Source of the DNA: Paenochrobactrum gallinarii
GTDB lineage: Bacteria; Pseudomonadota; Alphaproteobacteria; Rhizobiales; Rhizobiaceae
Assembly: GCF_014205685.1 (NCBI RefSeq)
Contig: NZ_JACIIU010000003.1
Location: 1 to 64,000 of the forward strand
Length of the DNA: 64,000 nucleotides
Direction of reading: 5' to 3'
The position numbers and the translations under genes are program-made. Positions 26,766 through 36,558 of the stretch are shown here, one piece after another (the stretch's first letter is position 1; every line of letters begins with the position of its first letter). The notes under the pieces are model-generated. The model searched no databases and was not told where the DNA came from. It worked only from the letters and a program-made list of their open reading frames with translations.

Positions 26766-27487
26766 GTACTAAAGGAAGCGGTAAACCAGGGGGTGCGAAT
26801 ACCGGAGGGCGCGGCGGTGCAGGCACACGCGTCATGCATACACGCGTCAAGAAAAAAGCCGGCACGATTAAAGAATCGTCACGCCGCTGGCTTGAGCGTC
26901 ACCTCAACGATCCTTACGTGCATAAATCCAAAGCTGACGGCTATCGCTCACGCGCGGCCTATAAGCTGATTGAGATTGATGAGCGTTACAACATTTTGAA
27001 AAAAGGCCAGAAGATCATCGATCTGGGCGCGGCACCCGGCGGCTGGTCACAAATCGCGGCCAAAATTGTTGGCTCCACAGACGAAAATCCGCAAGTGGTC
27101 GGCATCGACTTTTTGGAAGTTGATCCGCTTTCAGGTGTAATTTTGTTGCAGATGGATTTTCTGGAAGATGAAGCGCCTGCAAAACTGATGGAAGCATTGG
27201 GCGATAAGCCTGATCTGGTCATTTCTGACATGGCAGCACCAACCACAGGCCACCGCCGCACCGACCATTTGCGCACCGCGCATCTGTGTGAAGTGGCGGC
27301 AGATTTTGCGATTTCTGTCTTGAAACCGGGCGGGCACTTCCTGACCAAGACATTCCAGGGCGGTACCGAAAACGAATTGCTGGCCTTGCTGAAGCAGAAA
27401 TTCCGCTCTGTTCATCACGTCAAGCCACCGGCATCGCGTGCTGAATCTGTCGAGCTTTATCTGCTCGCGCGTGATTTTAAAGGCTAA
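26762..27487 (+). CDS. rlmE: 23S rRNA (uridine-2'-O-)-methyltransferase
   Basis: RlmE (FtsJ/RrmJ) methylates the ribose of U2552 in the A loop of 23S rRNA during late assembly of the 50S subunit. The AdoMet motif [15 protein letters not shown] lies at about residues 85-99, the catalytic Asp in [10 protein letters not shown], and the catalytic Lys in [15 protein letters not shown] Gly- and basic-rich N-terminal extension of about 35 residues precedes the domain, common in alphaproteobacterial members. It overlaps ppx by four bases and is followed by a strong terminator. Confidence 0.94.
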   Translation: MSTKGSGKPGGANTGGRGGAGTRVMHTRVKKKAGTIKESSRRWLERHLNDPYVHKSKADGYRSRAAYKLIEIDERYNILKKGQKIIDLGAAPGGWSQIAAKIVGSTDENPQVVGIDFLEVDPLSGVILLQMDFLEDEAPAKLMEALGDKPDLVISDMAAPTTGHRRTDHLRTAHLCEVAADFAISVLKPGGHFLTKTFQGGTENELLALLKQKFRSVHHVKPPASRAESVELYLLARDFKG

Positions 27488-27507
27488 TTCAAAATCAAAC
27501 GACCTTT

Positions 27508-27546
27508 AAAAAAGCCTGACTGTAACCATTCAGTCAGGCTTTTTTG
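27508..27546. terminator. Rho-independent terminator, bidirectional
   Basis: GCCTGACTG (27514-27522) pairs with CAGTCAGGC (27531-27539) around an eight-base loop, with A-run before and T-run after. It serves rlmE on the plus strand and the MFS gene on the minus strand. Confidence 0.92.
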
Positions 27547-27551
27547 CATCA

Positions 27552-28973
27552 TCATTTTTGACGGGGCTTTCTGCCCGAAAGCTGATGTCCCGCATCAGGA
27601 TCAAGCCTGATGAAGCTGAAAAATGCCAATCCTGAAATGATTGCGATAATAAAGAAGCCGATATGGAAATCGCTTAACTGCAATTCATGCCCTTGGAGCA
27701 GCGTACTCACTTCCAAGATCGCACCTGCAATTGCTACACCAATCGCCAATGACACCTGTTGCGCCACTGCGGTAATTGGTGTCGCCTGACTGGTTTTGTC
27801 ATTGGGAATTTCCGCATAACCCAGCGTATTGACACCTGTAAATAACAATGAGCGACCAACACCGCCAATCAGCAGTGCCATGAAAATAATCCAGTAAGGT
27901 GTTTCAGGCGTGAAAAAACCATTAAGTGCAATTGATCCGGCAGAAATCAATGCACAAAACGCCAGTGAATTGCGGAAACCAAAGCGCGCGAACATCGAAC
28001 GCGCACCAAACTTCATCGTCACTGCGCCGATAGCTGAGGTGAAAGTCAGCATCCCTGACTGAAATGGTGTAAGCCCAAATCCGACCTGAAACATCAGTGG
28101 CAATAAAAACGGTACAGCACCAACGCCAAGGCGGAATATGCTGCCGCCCACAACAGAGGTTCTGAAAACTTTATTATTAAACAAGGAGAGATCCAGCAAA
28201 GGATTTAGCCTGTGTCTGGCATGTCTTATATAAAGAACACTCGATACGATACCGAGAAACAATGTTCCAAGCCCCACAAAGGGCGGCAAAGCCGGAAGAC
28301 TAACTACCGACAATCCGAACACCACCCCTGCCATACCAAGTCCTGATAGCGCGAAGCCTGTCCAATCCAGTTTACGATTGATCAGATCATCCGTATCCGG
28401 CAAGTATTTTCCTGCAAACCAGATCCCCAGAATACCAATTGGCACATTAATGATGAAAATCCAATGCCAGGTAAAATAGGTGGTAATAAAACCACCAATA
28501 GGCGGACCTGCCAGCGGCCCGATCATAGCAGGGATTGAAAGCCACGCCATCGCAGACACAAGCTCATTGCGCGGGGTCAAACGAATAATCAATAAACGCC
28601 CGACAGGTGTCATCATCGCGCCGCCCATGCCTTGCAACGAGCGCGCCAATACAAAGGTTGTCAGCGAGTTGGATATGGCGCAAGCTAATGAGCCGACCAC
28701 AAAAACTGCAATAGCAGCACGGAACACACGCTTTGCGCCAAAGCGGTCCGCCATCCACCCGCTCACCGGAATGAAAACAGCCAATGACACCAGATAACCG
28801 GTGAGTGCCAGTTTCAGTGCAATCGGGCTGGTTCCAAGATCGTCTGCAATTGCTGGCAGCGAGGTGGAGATTACATTCGAATCCATATTCTCCATGAAAA
28901 GAGCAACAGCAAGAACAAGAGGCACTGACCGGTTCACGGCAATAAATCCATGTTTCCTCAAAGTTTGAGGCAT
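27552..28973 (-). CDS. MFS multidrug exporter, DHA2 (EmrB/QacA) type
   Basis: A 473-residue inner membrane protein with about fourteen hydrophobic helices, as in DHA2 drug:proton antiporters. Motif A (GWMADRFGAKRVF) lies after helix 2, and the N-terminal helix has the typical LFMENMDSNVISTSLPAIADDLG. LAGPPIGGFI matches motif C of exporters. There is no HlyD-type partner gene beside it, unlike emrAB. It ends at the bidirectional terminator shared with rlmE. No regulator is adjacent; the transported compound is unknown. Confidence 0.87.
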   Translation of the reverse strand: MPQTLRKHGFIAVNRSVPLVLAVALFMENMDSNVISTSLPAIADDLGTSPIALKLALTGYLVSLAVFIPVSGWMADRFGAKRVFRAAIAVFVVGSLACAISNSLTTFVLARSLQGMGGAMMTPVGRLLIIRLTPRNELVSAMAWLSIPAMIGPLAGPPIGGFITTYFTWHWIFIINVPIGILGIWFAGKYLPDTDDLINRKLDWTGFALSGLGMAGVVFGLSVVSLPALPPFVGLGTLFLGIVSSVLYIRHARHRLNPLLDLSLFNNKVFRTSVVGGSIFRLGVGAVPFLLPLMFQVGFGLTPFQSGMLTFTSAIGAVTMKFGARSMFARFGFRNSLAFCALISAGSIALNGFFTPETPYWIIFMALLIGGVGRSLLFTGVNTLGYAEIPNDKTSQATPITAVAQQVSLAIGVAIAGAILEVSTLLQGHELQLSDFHIGFFIIAIISGLAFFSFIRLDPDAGHQLSGRKPRQK

Positions 28974-29290
28974 TCAAATTTAATTATCAGTTACAGGAAA
29001 TTTCCGTATTTACGGCTCTCTGTCTTGATGGCTTGGCTTAGTTTAATCAAGAAAACACCAAATGACAGCTTAAAGTTGATAAAAAATTGGTGACAAAAAA
29101 GCGCTCCCACGTTTGAAAACATTGCACTTTCCGACGCCACAAAACTCACCAAGTGTTACAGTCATTCACAAATGTCATTTCAAGGGTTGCGCCACAAGTT
29201 ACACGCTGTTACATTATGTGAAGACAATATTTTTATGACTTTCCTGAATAAAACCGGGGATATTTTCAGGGCGAGAGAAAGGAATATAGC
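28974..29290. other. Divergent intergenic region
   Basis: About 320 AT-rich bases separating the MFS gene (minus strand) from the 33-codon gene at 29291 (plus strand). It must hold both promoters. The sequence has many TGTTAC/GTTACA-like words (29155-29215), possibly a regulator site, but no consensus is certain. Confidence 0.35.
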
Positions 29291-29392
29291 ATGAGCGATC
29301 TCACAAGAACCGCAGTTCTCTATTCTATGATGATTATCAGCCTGAATACTGCATTGGCTATTGCAGTCATGGGTTTTGATCTCCTGAACTAA
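29291..29392 (+). CDS. Small membrane protein, 33 residues
   Basis: An ATG frame of 33 codons with a near-ideal ribosome binding site (AGAAAGGA, seven bases upstream). The peptide begins MSDLTRTAVLYSMM and continues as a hydrophobic stretch of about 20 residues (ISLNTALAIAVMGFDLL), ending LLN. It would be a single-pass inner membrane peptide. It stands alone, with its own upstream region and a terminator-like hairpin 270 bases later. No family is recognised. Small proteins of this size are often missed; conservation in relatives would decide. Confidence 0.5.
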   Translation: MSDLTRTAVLYSMMIISLNTALAIAVMGFDLLN

Positions 29393-29605
29393 CAATAGAT
29401 GCGGCACAAAATTTAATTGACGTTTTGCAATTAACTGATGATGAGCGCCTTAGCTGATGCACCGGAGCCACAGTCATTCGAAACATCTGGTAAATTGGTT
29501 TGCGTTAAGAAGATTTTAATCTCCTGCACCCGAAACTGAAACAAAGGTGGCAAGTTTCAACGAGATAAGCTTCCTTTAAGAATCGGCTGATAGTTTTGGT
29601 CCGCA

Positions 29606-29700
29606 CCTTAGTCTTGAAACTAAGGCTGAACAGTTTTCTTGCCCTCCAGGCACATTTGAGAAAGAGCGCTTCATTGGCAATAGTGAAGCGCTCTTTCTTG
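29606..29700 (+). ncRNA. Candidate small RNA or leader end with terminator
   Basis: Two hairpins stand in non-coding DNA: CCTTAG/CTAAGG near 29606-29625, and a 13-pair stem AAAGAGCGCTTCA/TGAAGCGCTCTTT (29661-29673 with 29683-29695) followed by CTTGTTTC. The second looks like a Rho-independent terminator, yet the nearest upstream gene ends 270 bases earlier. It could end a small RNA or the 33-codon gene transcript. Confidence 0.45.
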
Positions 29701-29844
29701 TTTCTCAGCCTGCTACAACCGGTTTCACGCTATAGGCTTTGTTTGCAGCGCCTTAGCCTGCCCTTTGCTGATTGCAGTCAGCTCTGGACAAACGGATTTT
29801 CAAAACCTACATTTATTGCGGTCACACAATCCCGTGTGGTCATG

Positions 29845-30005
<161 letters not shown>

Positions 30006-30090
30006 CTTGGAATCTGAACGTCCCGACGGGTGACGCGCGGGTTATTAAGTATTTTTTTGTACGCCCTGTTTCTAGTTTCGTGAGGAACCT

Positions 30091-30570
30091 ATGACACAGA
30101 GCTATCCGAACACAAAAGCTTTCAAAGTTGCATTCATTCAGGCACGCTGGCATGCCGATATTGTCGATGAAGCACGTAAAAGCTTTATCGAAGAAATTGC
30201 CAAGCTTTCCGGCAATAAAGTTGATGTCGAAATTTTCGATGTACCGGGCGCTTATGAAATTCCGCTGATGGCCAAAACACTGGCTGAAACCGGACGCTAT
30301 GCAGTAATTGCCGGTTGCGCTTTCGTGATCGACGGCGGTATTTACCGCCATGATTTTGTTGCGACCGCTGTGATCAACGGCATGATGCAGGTGCAGTTGG
30401 AAACCAATGTGCCGGTATTGAGCGTTTCGCTCACCCCGCATCATTATCACAACAGCGAAGAGCACCACCAGTTCTTCCACGCTCATTTCAAAATAAAAGG
30501 CGTAGAAGCAGCCCATGCTGCCATGCAGATTGTAACCGAGCGTGAACGCATCAAAGCACTGACTGCATAA
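30091..30570 (+). CDS. ribH2: 6,7-dimethyl-8-ribityllumazine synthase RibH2
   Basis: Condenses a pyrimidinedione with 3,4-dihydroxy-2-butanone 4-phosphate in riboflavin synthesis. The 159-residue protein is very similar by eye to Brucella lumazine synthase BLS, the decameric RibH2 type: FIQARWHADIVDEARKSF, FDVPGAYEIPL, GGIYRHDFVA and VLSVSLTPHHYH. RibH2 has Trp near position 20 stacking on the substrate, seen here in ARWHAD. The ATG has GAGGAACC upstream. It is controlled by the FMN riboswitch, separate from other rib genes, as in Brucella. Confidence 0.95.
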   Translation: MTQSYPNTKAFKVAFIQARWHADIVDEARKSFIEEIAKLSGNKVDVEIFDVPGAYEIPLMAKTLAETGRYAVIAGCAFVIDGGIYRHDFVATAVINGMMQVQLETNVPVLSVSLTPHHYHNSEEHHQFFHAHFKIKGVEAAHAAMQIVTERERIKALTA

Positions 30571-30591
30571 TCACGTTTCTGAGCAATAAAA

Positions 30592-30620
30592 AATGGCGGG
30601 GTATTGATGCTCCGCCATTA
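30592..30620. terminator. Terminator between ribH2 and fdhD
   Basis: AATGGCGG (30592-30599) pairs with CCGCCATT (30612-30619). On the minus strand the stem is followed by TTTTTTATT, right after the fdhD stop, so it is mainly the fdhD terminator; it may also stop ribH2 transcription. Confidence 0.8.
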
Positions 30621-31430
30621 TTATAGGTGCAGCACGCGCTCCGCATGGGTGTAAATATCAAACTCCTGCCCCCGCACCAAAGCTACCAAAGTAAGCCCTG
30701 CTTTATCCGCTGTTTCGATGGCCAGCTGTGTGGGTGCAGAAATTGCGGCCAGTAAAGGCACACCGATGATAGCCGCCTTTTGCACCATCTCCACCGATAG
30801 CCGGCTGGTCACCGCCACTATGCCTTGGCCTGCGCCATAGGAGCAGCGCAATAAAGCGCCAGCCAGTTTGTCCAAAGCATTGTGACGCCCGACATCCTCG
30901 CGCACGCAGACAACACCCTGTTCGGGCAAATAAAATCCCGCACCATGCACCGCGCGCGTAGCGTCATTCAACTTTTGCTGACGTGCTAATAAAGCCATCG
31001 CGTCGATAATGTCTTTAGGCATAAACTGCGCATTAGCATCTTGCAGCTGCGGCACCGGACGCAACGCCTGTTCGATTGATTCAATCCCGCACAAACCGCA
31101 GCCAACCGGCCCCATCATATGGCGGCGGCGCGCATGAAACTGCGCCCTTGACTGTTCTTTCAATGTCACCTGCGCATCAAAACCACCATCAACCGCCACA
31201 ATATTGATCGTTTCAATATCGCTGATCGTTTGAATGATACCTTCGGTCAATGCAAAGCCAATGGCAAAATCTTCCAAATCATCAGGCGTTGCCATCATAA
31301 CTGCATGGGTTGTACCACCAAAGCTTACCGCGATCGCCACTTCTTCCGGCACCAGACGGTCCGAACTTAAAAAAATGCCATTACGATAAATTTGCTGCTG
31401 AACAAGCCGTGAAGATTTTTGATTAGTCAT
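30621..31430 (-). CDS. fdhD: Formate dehydrogenase accessory sulphurtransferase FdhD
   Basis: FdhD transfers sulphur from IscS to the molybdenum cofactor of formate dehydrogenases. The sulphur-carrying Cys pair is in VGCGLCGIESIEQ, and the typical DDLEDFAIGFALTEGII and VCVREDVGRHNALDKLAGALL segments are present. I choose the ATG at 31430, preceded by GGGAGA six bases upstream; the frame is open further to 31544, but this would overlap the divergent gene's start and shows no homology. The length is about 269 residues. No formate dehydrogenase subunit is in the window. Confidence 0.92.
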   Translation of the reverse strand: MTNQKSSRLVQQQIYRNGIFLSSDRLVPEEVAIAVSFGGTTHAVMMATPDDLEDFAIGFALTEGIIQTISDIETINIVAVDGGFDAQVTLKEQSRAQFHARRRHMMGPVGCGLCGIESIEQALRPVPQLQDANAQFMPKDIIDAMALLARQQKLNDATRAVHGAGFYLPEQGVVCVREDVGRHNALDKLAGALLRCSYGAGQGIVAVTSRLSVEMVQKAAIIGVPLLAAISAPTQLAIETADKAGLTLVALVRGQEFDIYTHAERVLHL

Positions 31431-31543
31431 GGCTTCTCCCATTATTTTATCCCATATTAGACCTATATGGTTTACTTCAGGATTCTGAAGCCACCAGTTT
31501 TTATGTCCCACCGGACAATGATCAATAACCGCAGGGTAGCACA

Positions 31544-31888
31544 ATGGACATTCGCCAAATCGACGAAATTTATTCAGTCACCGGCCAGATTTCACCTGAT
31601 GATATACGTGATCTTGCCGCTCAGGGCTTTCAGATGGTGATCTGCCATCGCCCTGATGGTGAAGGTGGCGCAGATCAGCCAAATTTCGCGGAAATTGCCA
31701 AAGTAGCTGAAAAAGTCGGCATCGCAGCTGTGCATGTGCCTTTTTCCGGCGGTATGCTGACTCAGGAAGATGTTGACGCTATGGCAGAGGCACTTGCCAA
31801 AGCCGAAGGGCCTGTGCTTGGTTTTTGCCGCTCCGGTGCCCGTTCCGCCCAGATTTACAGCATCACCCGCGGCTTGCAGAACAATTAA
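31544..31888 (+). CDS. TIGR01244 family (DUF442) phosphatase/sulphurtransferase-like protein
   Basis: A 114-residue cytosolic protein with the dual-specificity-phosphatase-like fold of DUF442. The P-loop GFCRSGARSAQIY (Cys-x5-Arg) is near the C-terminus, and the N-terminal YSVTGQISPDDIRDLAAQGF and CHRPDGEG are typical. In other bacteria the domain is linked to sulphide metabolism or fused to a metallo-beta-lactamase-like hydrolase; here it stands alone. The ATG has AGGG upstream. It lies just before mutL, divergent from fdhD. Confidence 0.85.
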   Translation: MDIRQIDEIYSVTGQISPDDIRDLAAQGFQMVICHRPDGEGGADQPNFAEIAKVAEKVGIAAVHVPFSGGMLTQEDVDAMAEALAKAEGPVLGFCRSGARSAQIYSITRGLQNN

Positions 31889-31909
31889 GAAGAATCATTA
31901 AGTTTAAGA

Positions 31910-33814
31910 ATGTCTATCAAACATCTCAACGAAACCATCATCAATCAGATCGCTGCAGGTGAAGTGATCGAGCGTCCGGCCAGCGTTATTAAAGAGCTGG
32001 TGGAAAATGCGATTGATGCGGGCGCTGACCGGATTGAAGTTGTCACCGCAGGTGGCGGCAAAACGCTGTTGCGCGTCACTGACAACGGTTCCGGCATTCC
32101 GCAAGATGAGTTGAGTCTGGCGATTTCGCGTCACTGCACATCAAAATTGCAGGATGATGTGCATGACATCCGCGCACTGGGCTTTCGTGGTGAGGCTTTG
32201 CCTTCCATCGGCTCGGTGGCGCGGCTGAGTTTGAAATCACGCGTCAAAACCGCCGATAGCGGCTTTGAAGTGAGTGTTGAAGGTGGCAATCTTAGCCCTA
32301 CCCGCCCTGCGGCTTTAAATATCGGCACCATTGCCGAAGTGCGTGATCTTTTCTTTGCAACGCCCGCGCGATTGAAATTCATGAAAACGGATCGCGCCGA
32401 GGCAACCGCTATTACGGAAGTTATCAAGCGCATTGCTATTGCCTTTCCGCATATTCGCTTTTCTCTGGCCGGAACAGATCGCACGAGCCTGGAACTGCCA
32501 GCCACCGGCACTGGCAGCCAAGCTATGCTGGAGCGCATCTCGCAAATCTTAGGCAAGGAATTTGCCGAAAATGCTCTGGCTATTGATGCTGAACGTGATG
32601 GTGTGCGCCTTTCCGGCTTTATCGGCATTCCATCATTCAACCGCGGCAATGCCCAGCACCAATTTGCCTATGTGAATGGCCGCCCTGTGCGCGACAAGCA
32701 AATTTTTGGGGCGCTGCGTGGTGCCTTTATGGATGTGATTGCCCGTGACCGCCATCCGGTTGCCGTGCTGTTTTTAAATCTTGATCCGGCATTGGTGGAT
32801 GTCAACGTGCATCCGGCCAAAGCCGATGTGCGCTTTCGTGATCCGGGTCTCGTGCGCGGGCTTATTGTCGGCTCCATCAAGCAAGTACTGGCCGAATCTG
32901 GTATCCGCGCCTCCACCAATGCAGCCACAAGCATGATGGAAGCCTTCAGAGCGCAAGGCTTGCAGCCTTCTTCTCACATGCCGCCACAGCAAGCTTCAGC
33001 CTATCGCCCGCAATTTGCAACTCGTGACTGGCAAGCGCATCAACCGCGTCAGGAGTGGTCGCCGGCAACAGCGCATCCGTCACACCGCCCGCTTAATCTT
33101 GATGAGAGCCAATCCGCTTTTGGCTCGATGCCAACCGGCATGAATGAGGCAGGACAATCGGTTTTTGCTGATATAAGCATCCCGACCGCCGATGCACGCG
33201 CCGGAATGACTGAGCCTGAAACAGAAATTATGGCCATGCCGCTGGGTGCTGCCCGTGCGCAGGTGCATGCCAATTATATTGTCGCCCAGACGGAAGACAG
33301 TCTGGTGATTGTCGATCAGCACGCAGCCCATGAGCGCCTTGTTTATGAGGCCTTGAAAACAGCCCTTCACTCCAAGCCAATGGCTGCACAAATGCTGCTT
33401 ATTCCGGAAATTGTTGATCTGCCGGAAGAAGATGCCGACCGTTTAACCGCCCATAGTGAAACATTGGCGCGCTTTGGTTTAGGTGTTGAGTCCTTTGGCC
33501 CTGGTGCCGTGGCCGTGCGTGAAACCCCTGCAATGCTGGGGGAAATGAATGTTCCGCAGCTTATTCGTGATCTCTCCGATGAAATTGCCGAGCACGATAC
33601 CGCCAACGGCTTGCAGGAAATGCTTGATCATGTGGCCGCAACTATGGCCTGTCATGGTTCTGTGCGCTCCGGCCGCCGCTTGAAACAACAGGAAATGGAT
33701 GCTTTGTTGCGCCAGATGGAAGCAACTCCTGGCTCCGGCACCTGCAATCATGGCCGGCCAACCTATATTGAACTGAAACTCAGCGACATCGAACGCTTGT
33801 TCGGCCGTCGTTAA
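31910..33814 (+). CDS. mutL: DNA mismatch repair protein MutL, endonuclease type
   Basis: MutL couples mismatch recognition by MutS to strand removal. The GHKL ATPase has [11 protein letters not shown] (catalytic Glu), DNGSGI and [13 protein letters not shown] in the first 100 residues. A proline- and glutamine-rich linker covers about 340-430. The C-terminal domain carries [12 protein letters not shown], which fits the endonuclease motif DQHA-x2-E-x4-E, together with ACHGSVR and CNHGRPT that complete the metal site. This indicates the nicking type of MutL, as in bacteria without MutH-directed repair. Length of 634 is normal. It follows the DUF442 gene by 21 bases. Confidence 0.95.
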   Translation: MSIKHLNETIINQIAAGEVIERPASVIKELVENAIDAGADRIEVVTAGGGKTLLRVTDNGSGIPQDELSLAISRHCTSKLQDDVHDIRALGFRGEALPSIGSVARLSLKSRVKTADSGFEVSVEGGNLSPTRPAALNIGTIAEVRDLFFATPARLKFMKTDRAEATAITEVIKRIAIAFPHIRFSLAGTDRTSLELPATGTGSQAMLERISQILGKEFAENALAIDAERDGVRLSGFIGIPSFNRGNAQHQFAYVNGRPVRDKQIFGALRGAFMDVIARDRHPVAVLFLNLDPALVDVNVHPAKADVRFRDPGLVRGLIVGSIKQVLAESGIRASTNAATSMMEAFRAQGLQPSSHMPPQQASAYRPQFATRDWQAHQPRQEWSPATAHPSHRPLNLDESQSAFGSMPTGMNEAGQSVFADISIPTADARAGMTEPETEIMAMPLGAARAQVHANYIVAQTEDSLVIVDQHAAHERLVYEALKTALHSKPMAAQMLLIPEIVDLPEEDADRLTAHSETLARFGLGVESFGPGAVAVRETPAMLGEMNVPQLIRDLSDEIAEHDTANGLQEMLDHVAATMACHGSVRSGRRLKQQEMDALLRQMEATPGSGTCNHGRPTYIELKLSDIERLFGRR

Positions 33815-33945
33815 ACAAGAGCATGCCTGCCAAAAGTGACGAGCGATTTTGGAATAAAGACATGCGTAAACTAAAATGTTAGAGCGATCCTAATAGATAC
33901 AAAAAAGTGCGACACGCTCTAAACAAGCATGAATTGGATAAGAAA

Positions 33946-34179
33946 ATGAACAATTTTGGCGGCTCCTATAATACCGAAGCCCGTATCCGCTATCTTGATG
34001 GTGATTTTGATATTGTGACCATGGGCGAATATGTACTTTGCGCGGTCAGCGGCATTAAAATTCCGCTGGACGAGCTGAAATATTGGAGCGTTGAGCGTCA
34101 GGAAGCCTATGCGACCGGTGAGATTTCTTTCCAGCGCGAATTGGACATGCACCCGGAATTACGCAAACGCGATAAATAA
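33946..34179 (+). CDS. DUF2093 protein
   Basis: A 77-residue protein matching the small alphaproteobacterial family DUF2093: ARIRYLDGDFDIVTMGEYVLCAVSG, IPLDELKYWSVERQEAYA. Function unknown. The ATG at 33946 is used because GGATAAGA lies just upstream and family members start close to this point; an earlier GTG at 33907 would add 13 unconserved residues. It lies 130 bases after mutL and converges on lpxK. Confidence 0.83.
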   Translation: MNNFGGSYNTEARIRYLDGDFDIVTMGEYVLCAVSGIKIPLDELKYWSVERQEAYATGEISFQRELDMHPELRKRDK

Positions 34180-34186
34180 TTTTAAA

Positions 34187-35206
34187 TTATTGTCGGGCTT
34201 CAAAGCGCTGCAAAACTGTCTCAAAAATGGTTTTTGCAGCGTTTTTGTCTGTAAAGCTCAATTCCACATCCAATACAGACAGGCTTTCAATAAAGCTACG
34301 ATCCATCTCCGGTTGCGAGGCTAGCCTGACATAGTCTTTTGCCGTTGTAATCAGACGCAGTTTTTTAAGCGCAGCTTCATCCCGTAATTGCGCAATATCT
34401 TGCGCGGTAAACGGATGATGATCGGCAAATTCGCGTGTTACGCCAATCGACGCGCCACTTGTCCGTAAACTGAAGAAGAACTTCTCCGGATTGCCGATAC
34501 CGGCAAATGCAAGCCACTGACCTTCAGCTAAATCGCTTTTGGAGGAAGCTTGTAAAACAGCATCAAAGGTCGGCTTTCCGGCCGCTTGTGCCTGGGCAAC
34601 CAAATCATCCGCAGCACTTTGAGTGCCAATGCGCAAAATGCCATCAGTTTTTGCCATCTGCACATCAAGTGGCGCGCGTAATGGCCCTGCCGGAATAATC
34701 TTGCCATTGCCAATACCGCGTGAGGCATCCACCACCAAGAGTGCATAATCGGCATAAAGCCGTGCGCTTTGAAAGCCATCATCCATAATAATGAAATCGC
34801 AGCCGCGTATTTTTAAAAACTCCGCAGCATGGGAGCGGTCAGAACAAACAGCCACACTGGCATGACGTGCCAGTAATAACGGTTCGTCGCCAACAAGCTT
34901 GGCGCTATCGGTTTCCGGATCAACCAGATGCACGCCATTATAATTACCGCCAAAGCCGCGGGAGACAATACCGGGAATAAAACCTTCATCACGGGCAAGT
35001 TCGGCAAAATAAATAGCGGTTGGCGTTTTACCGGCGCCGCCCACAGTGTAATTGCCAATGCACAAAACCGGCACATCAATGCGTGCGCCCGTGCGCTTTG
35101 TCAGATTACGAGCGGCAACCATGCCATAAATACAGGCCAATGGGGACAGCAAGCCGGAACGCCAGCTTGGAGCCTGCCACCAAAAGTCAGGTGCCTGCCC
35201 CGCCAT
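34187..35206 (-). CDS. lpxK: Tetraacyldisaccharide 4'-kinase
   Basis: LpxK phosphorylates the 4' position of the lipid A precursor at the inner membrane. The N-terminal PDFWWQAPSWRSGLLSPLACIYG membrane-anchoring helix, the P-loop GNYTVGGAGKTPT and the DDGFQ motif (IIMDDGFQSARLY) are present. Length 339. Its ATG overlaps the waaA stop by one base (TAATG), so it is translationally coupled to it. Together with waaA and the acyltransferase gene upstream it forms a lipid A/Kdo operon. Confidence 0.95.
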   Translation of the reverse strand: MAGQAPDFWWQAPSWRSGLLSPLACIYGMVAARNLTKRTGARIDVPVLCIGNYTVGGAGKTPTAIYFAELARDEGFIPGIVSRGFGGNYNGVHLVDPETDSAKLVGDEPLLLARHASVAVCSDRSHAAEFLKIRGCDFIIMDDGFQSARLYADYALLVVDASRGIGNGKIIPAGPLRAPLDVQMAKTDGILRIGTQSAADDLVAQAQAAGKPTFDAVLQASSKSDLAEGQWLAFAGIGNPEKFFFSLRTSGASIGVTREFADHHPFTAQDIAQLRDEAALKKLRLITTAKDYVRLASQPEMDRSFIESLSVLDVELSFTDKNAAKTIFETVLQRFEARQ

Positions 35207-36558
35207 TAATCGCCTCGTCTCAAACGCTTTGGATTTTTTGTTTCATCATGGGCTGCACTTGTCAGCTGCGCTTGCACCAGCAATGGCTGGATAAAAGGCT
35301 CCAGTGACAGGACAGTACGCTCCAGCGAGCCGCGCATATCAAGCACGGTGCGCAAGCCTGCGGCGATCATAACTTTAAGATGTTTCGGATTATTGAAGAG
35401 GAAATTGACCGCACCGGCGAGCATTTCACGGTCTTTAACCAGACGCGCGCCACCATTTTTAATCAGACGCTGATAAGAATCACGGAAGCTTTGAACATTG
35501 CTGCCGGACAATACTGCCGTATTAAGCATTGCAGGCTCCAGCGGATTATGTCCGCCCTCACCCACCAGCGATTTACCCACAAAAGCAATATCGGTCAGGC
35601 GCAGATAAAGCCCCATATCGCCGATTGTATCGCCCATGAAAATTGCCGTATCAGGTTCAATAATATCGCCACGGCTTTGACGGGCTACTTTTAAACCATG
35701 GGTCATAAACATGGTTTCCAGCTCATCGCCACGCACCGGATGGCGAGGCACAACGATGGTCAGCAAATCCGGATGGCGCACGGTCAGCATCTTATGCACC
35801 TGCGCACAGATTTCTTCTTCGCCTTCATGGGTGGAAACCGCAGCCCAACGCTTACGGGGGCCGATTTCATTCAGAATACGTGCCAGTTCCTGTTTGTCGA
35901 TCGGCGGCGGCGCGCTGTCGACTTTCAAGTTACCGGAAACAGTAACCGGACGCGCCCCAAGGGCACGAAACCGCTCGGCATCAAGCTCCGACTGCGCCAC
36001 CACATGCGAAAAATTAGAAAACAAAGCTTCAGCAATGGCAGAGCGTTTTTTCCATGCAGCAAAAGAGCGGTCAGACAGGCGGCCATTGACCAGCACTTGC
36101 GGAATTTGACGTGCGCCCAGCATCTGAATAGTGGTCGGCCAGATTTCAGATTCGCAAGTTACCGCCAGATCAGGCTTCCAATGATTTAAAAACCGCTCGA
36201 CAGCAGGTTTTAAGTCCAATGGCACAAACTGATGAATAATATGGCTACCCATATGATCAGCAACAAGCTTTGCCGATGTCATGGTGCCGGTGGTGAGCAA
36301 AACTGTAATATCACGGCAGGCCAAACGCTCAACCAGTGGCATAATCGCCGTGGTTTCACCGACACTTGCTGCGTGCACCCAGATCAGCGGCCCGTCAGGA
36401 CGTGCAATATTGGTTTTGCCATAGCGCTCATTGCGGCGCTGGCGGTCTTCTTTGCCTTTGAGCGTACGATAGCGCACATAGGTACCAACAAACGGGTAGA
36501 GACAAGTTCCAATGACCCGATAAGCGGTCAGCACATTGCGCGCCCAGCGTTCGCTCAT
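35206..36558 (-). CDS. waaA: 3-deoxy-D-manno-octulosonic acid (Kdo) transferase
   Basis: WaaA (KdtA) adds Kdo to lipid IVA. It is a GT-B glycosyltransferase (GT30) of 450 residues with an N-terminal membrane-associated helix (LTAYRVIGTCLYPFVGTYV), the catalytic-base region HAASVGETTA, VNGRLSDRSFAAWKKRS, and the donor-site motif GEGGHNPLEPA. The ATG overlaps by four bases the stop of the upstream acyltransferase gene. Confidence 0.95.
   Translation of the reverse strand: MSERWARNVLTAYRVIGTCLYPFVGTYVRYRTLKGKEDRQRRNERYGKTNIARPDGPLIWVHAASVGETTAIMPLVERLACRDITVLLTTGTMTSAKLVADHMGSHIIHQFVPLDLKPAVERFLNHWKPDLAVTCESEIWPTTIQMLGARQIPQVLVNGRLSDRSFAAWKKRSAIAEALFSNFSHVVAQSELDAERFRALGARPVTVSGNLKVDSAPPPIDKQELARILNEIGPRKRWAAVSTHEGEEEICAQVHKMLTVRHPDLLTIVVPRHPVRGDELETMFMTHGLKVARQSRGDIIEPDTAIFMGDTIGDMGLYLRLTDIAFVGKSLVGEGGHNPLEPAMLNTAVLSGSNVQSFRDSYQRLIKNGGARLVKDREMLAGAVNFLFNNPKHLKVMIAAGLRTVLDMRGSLERTVLSLEPFIQPLLVQAQLTSAAHDETKNPKRLRRGD

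Noticed and set aside
31431..31544. Longer FdhD with 38 extra N-terminal residues
   Set aside because: Extra part overlaps the divergent gene's start, is not FdhD-like, and ATG 31430 has a good ribosome binding site.
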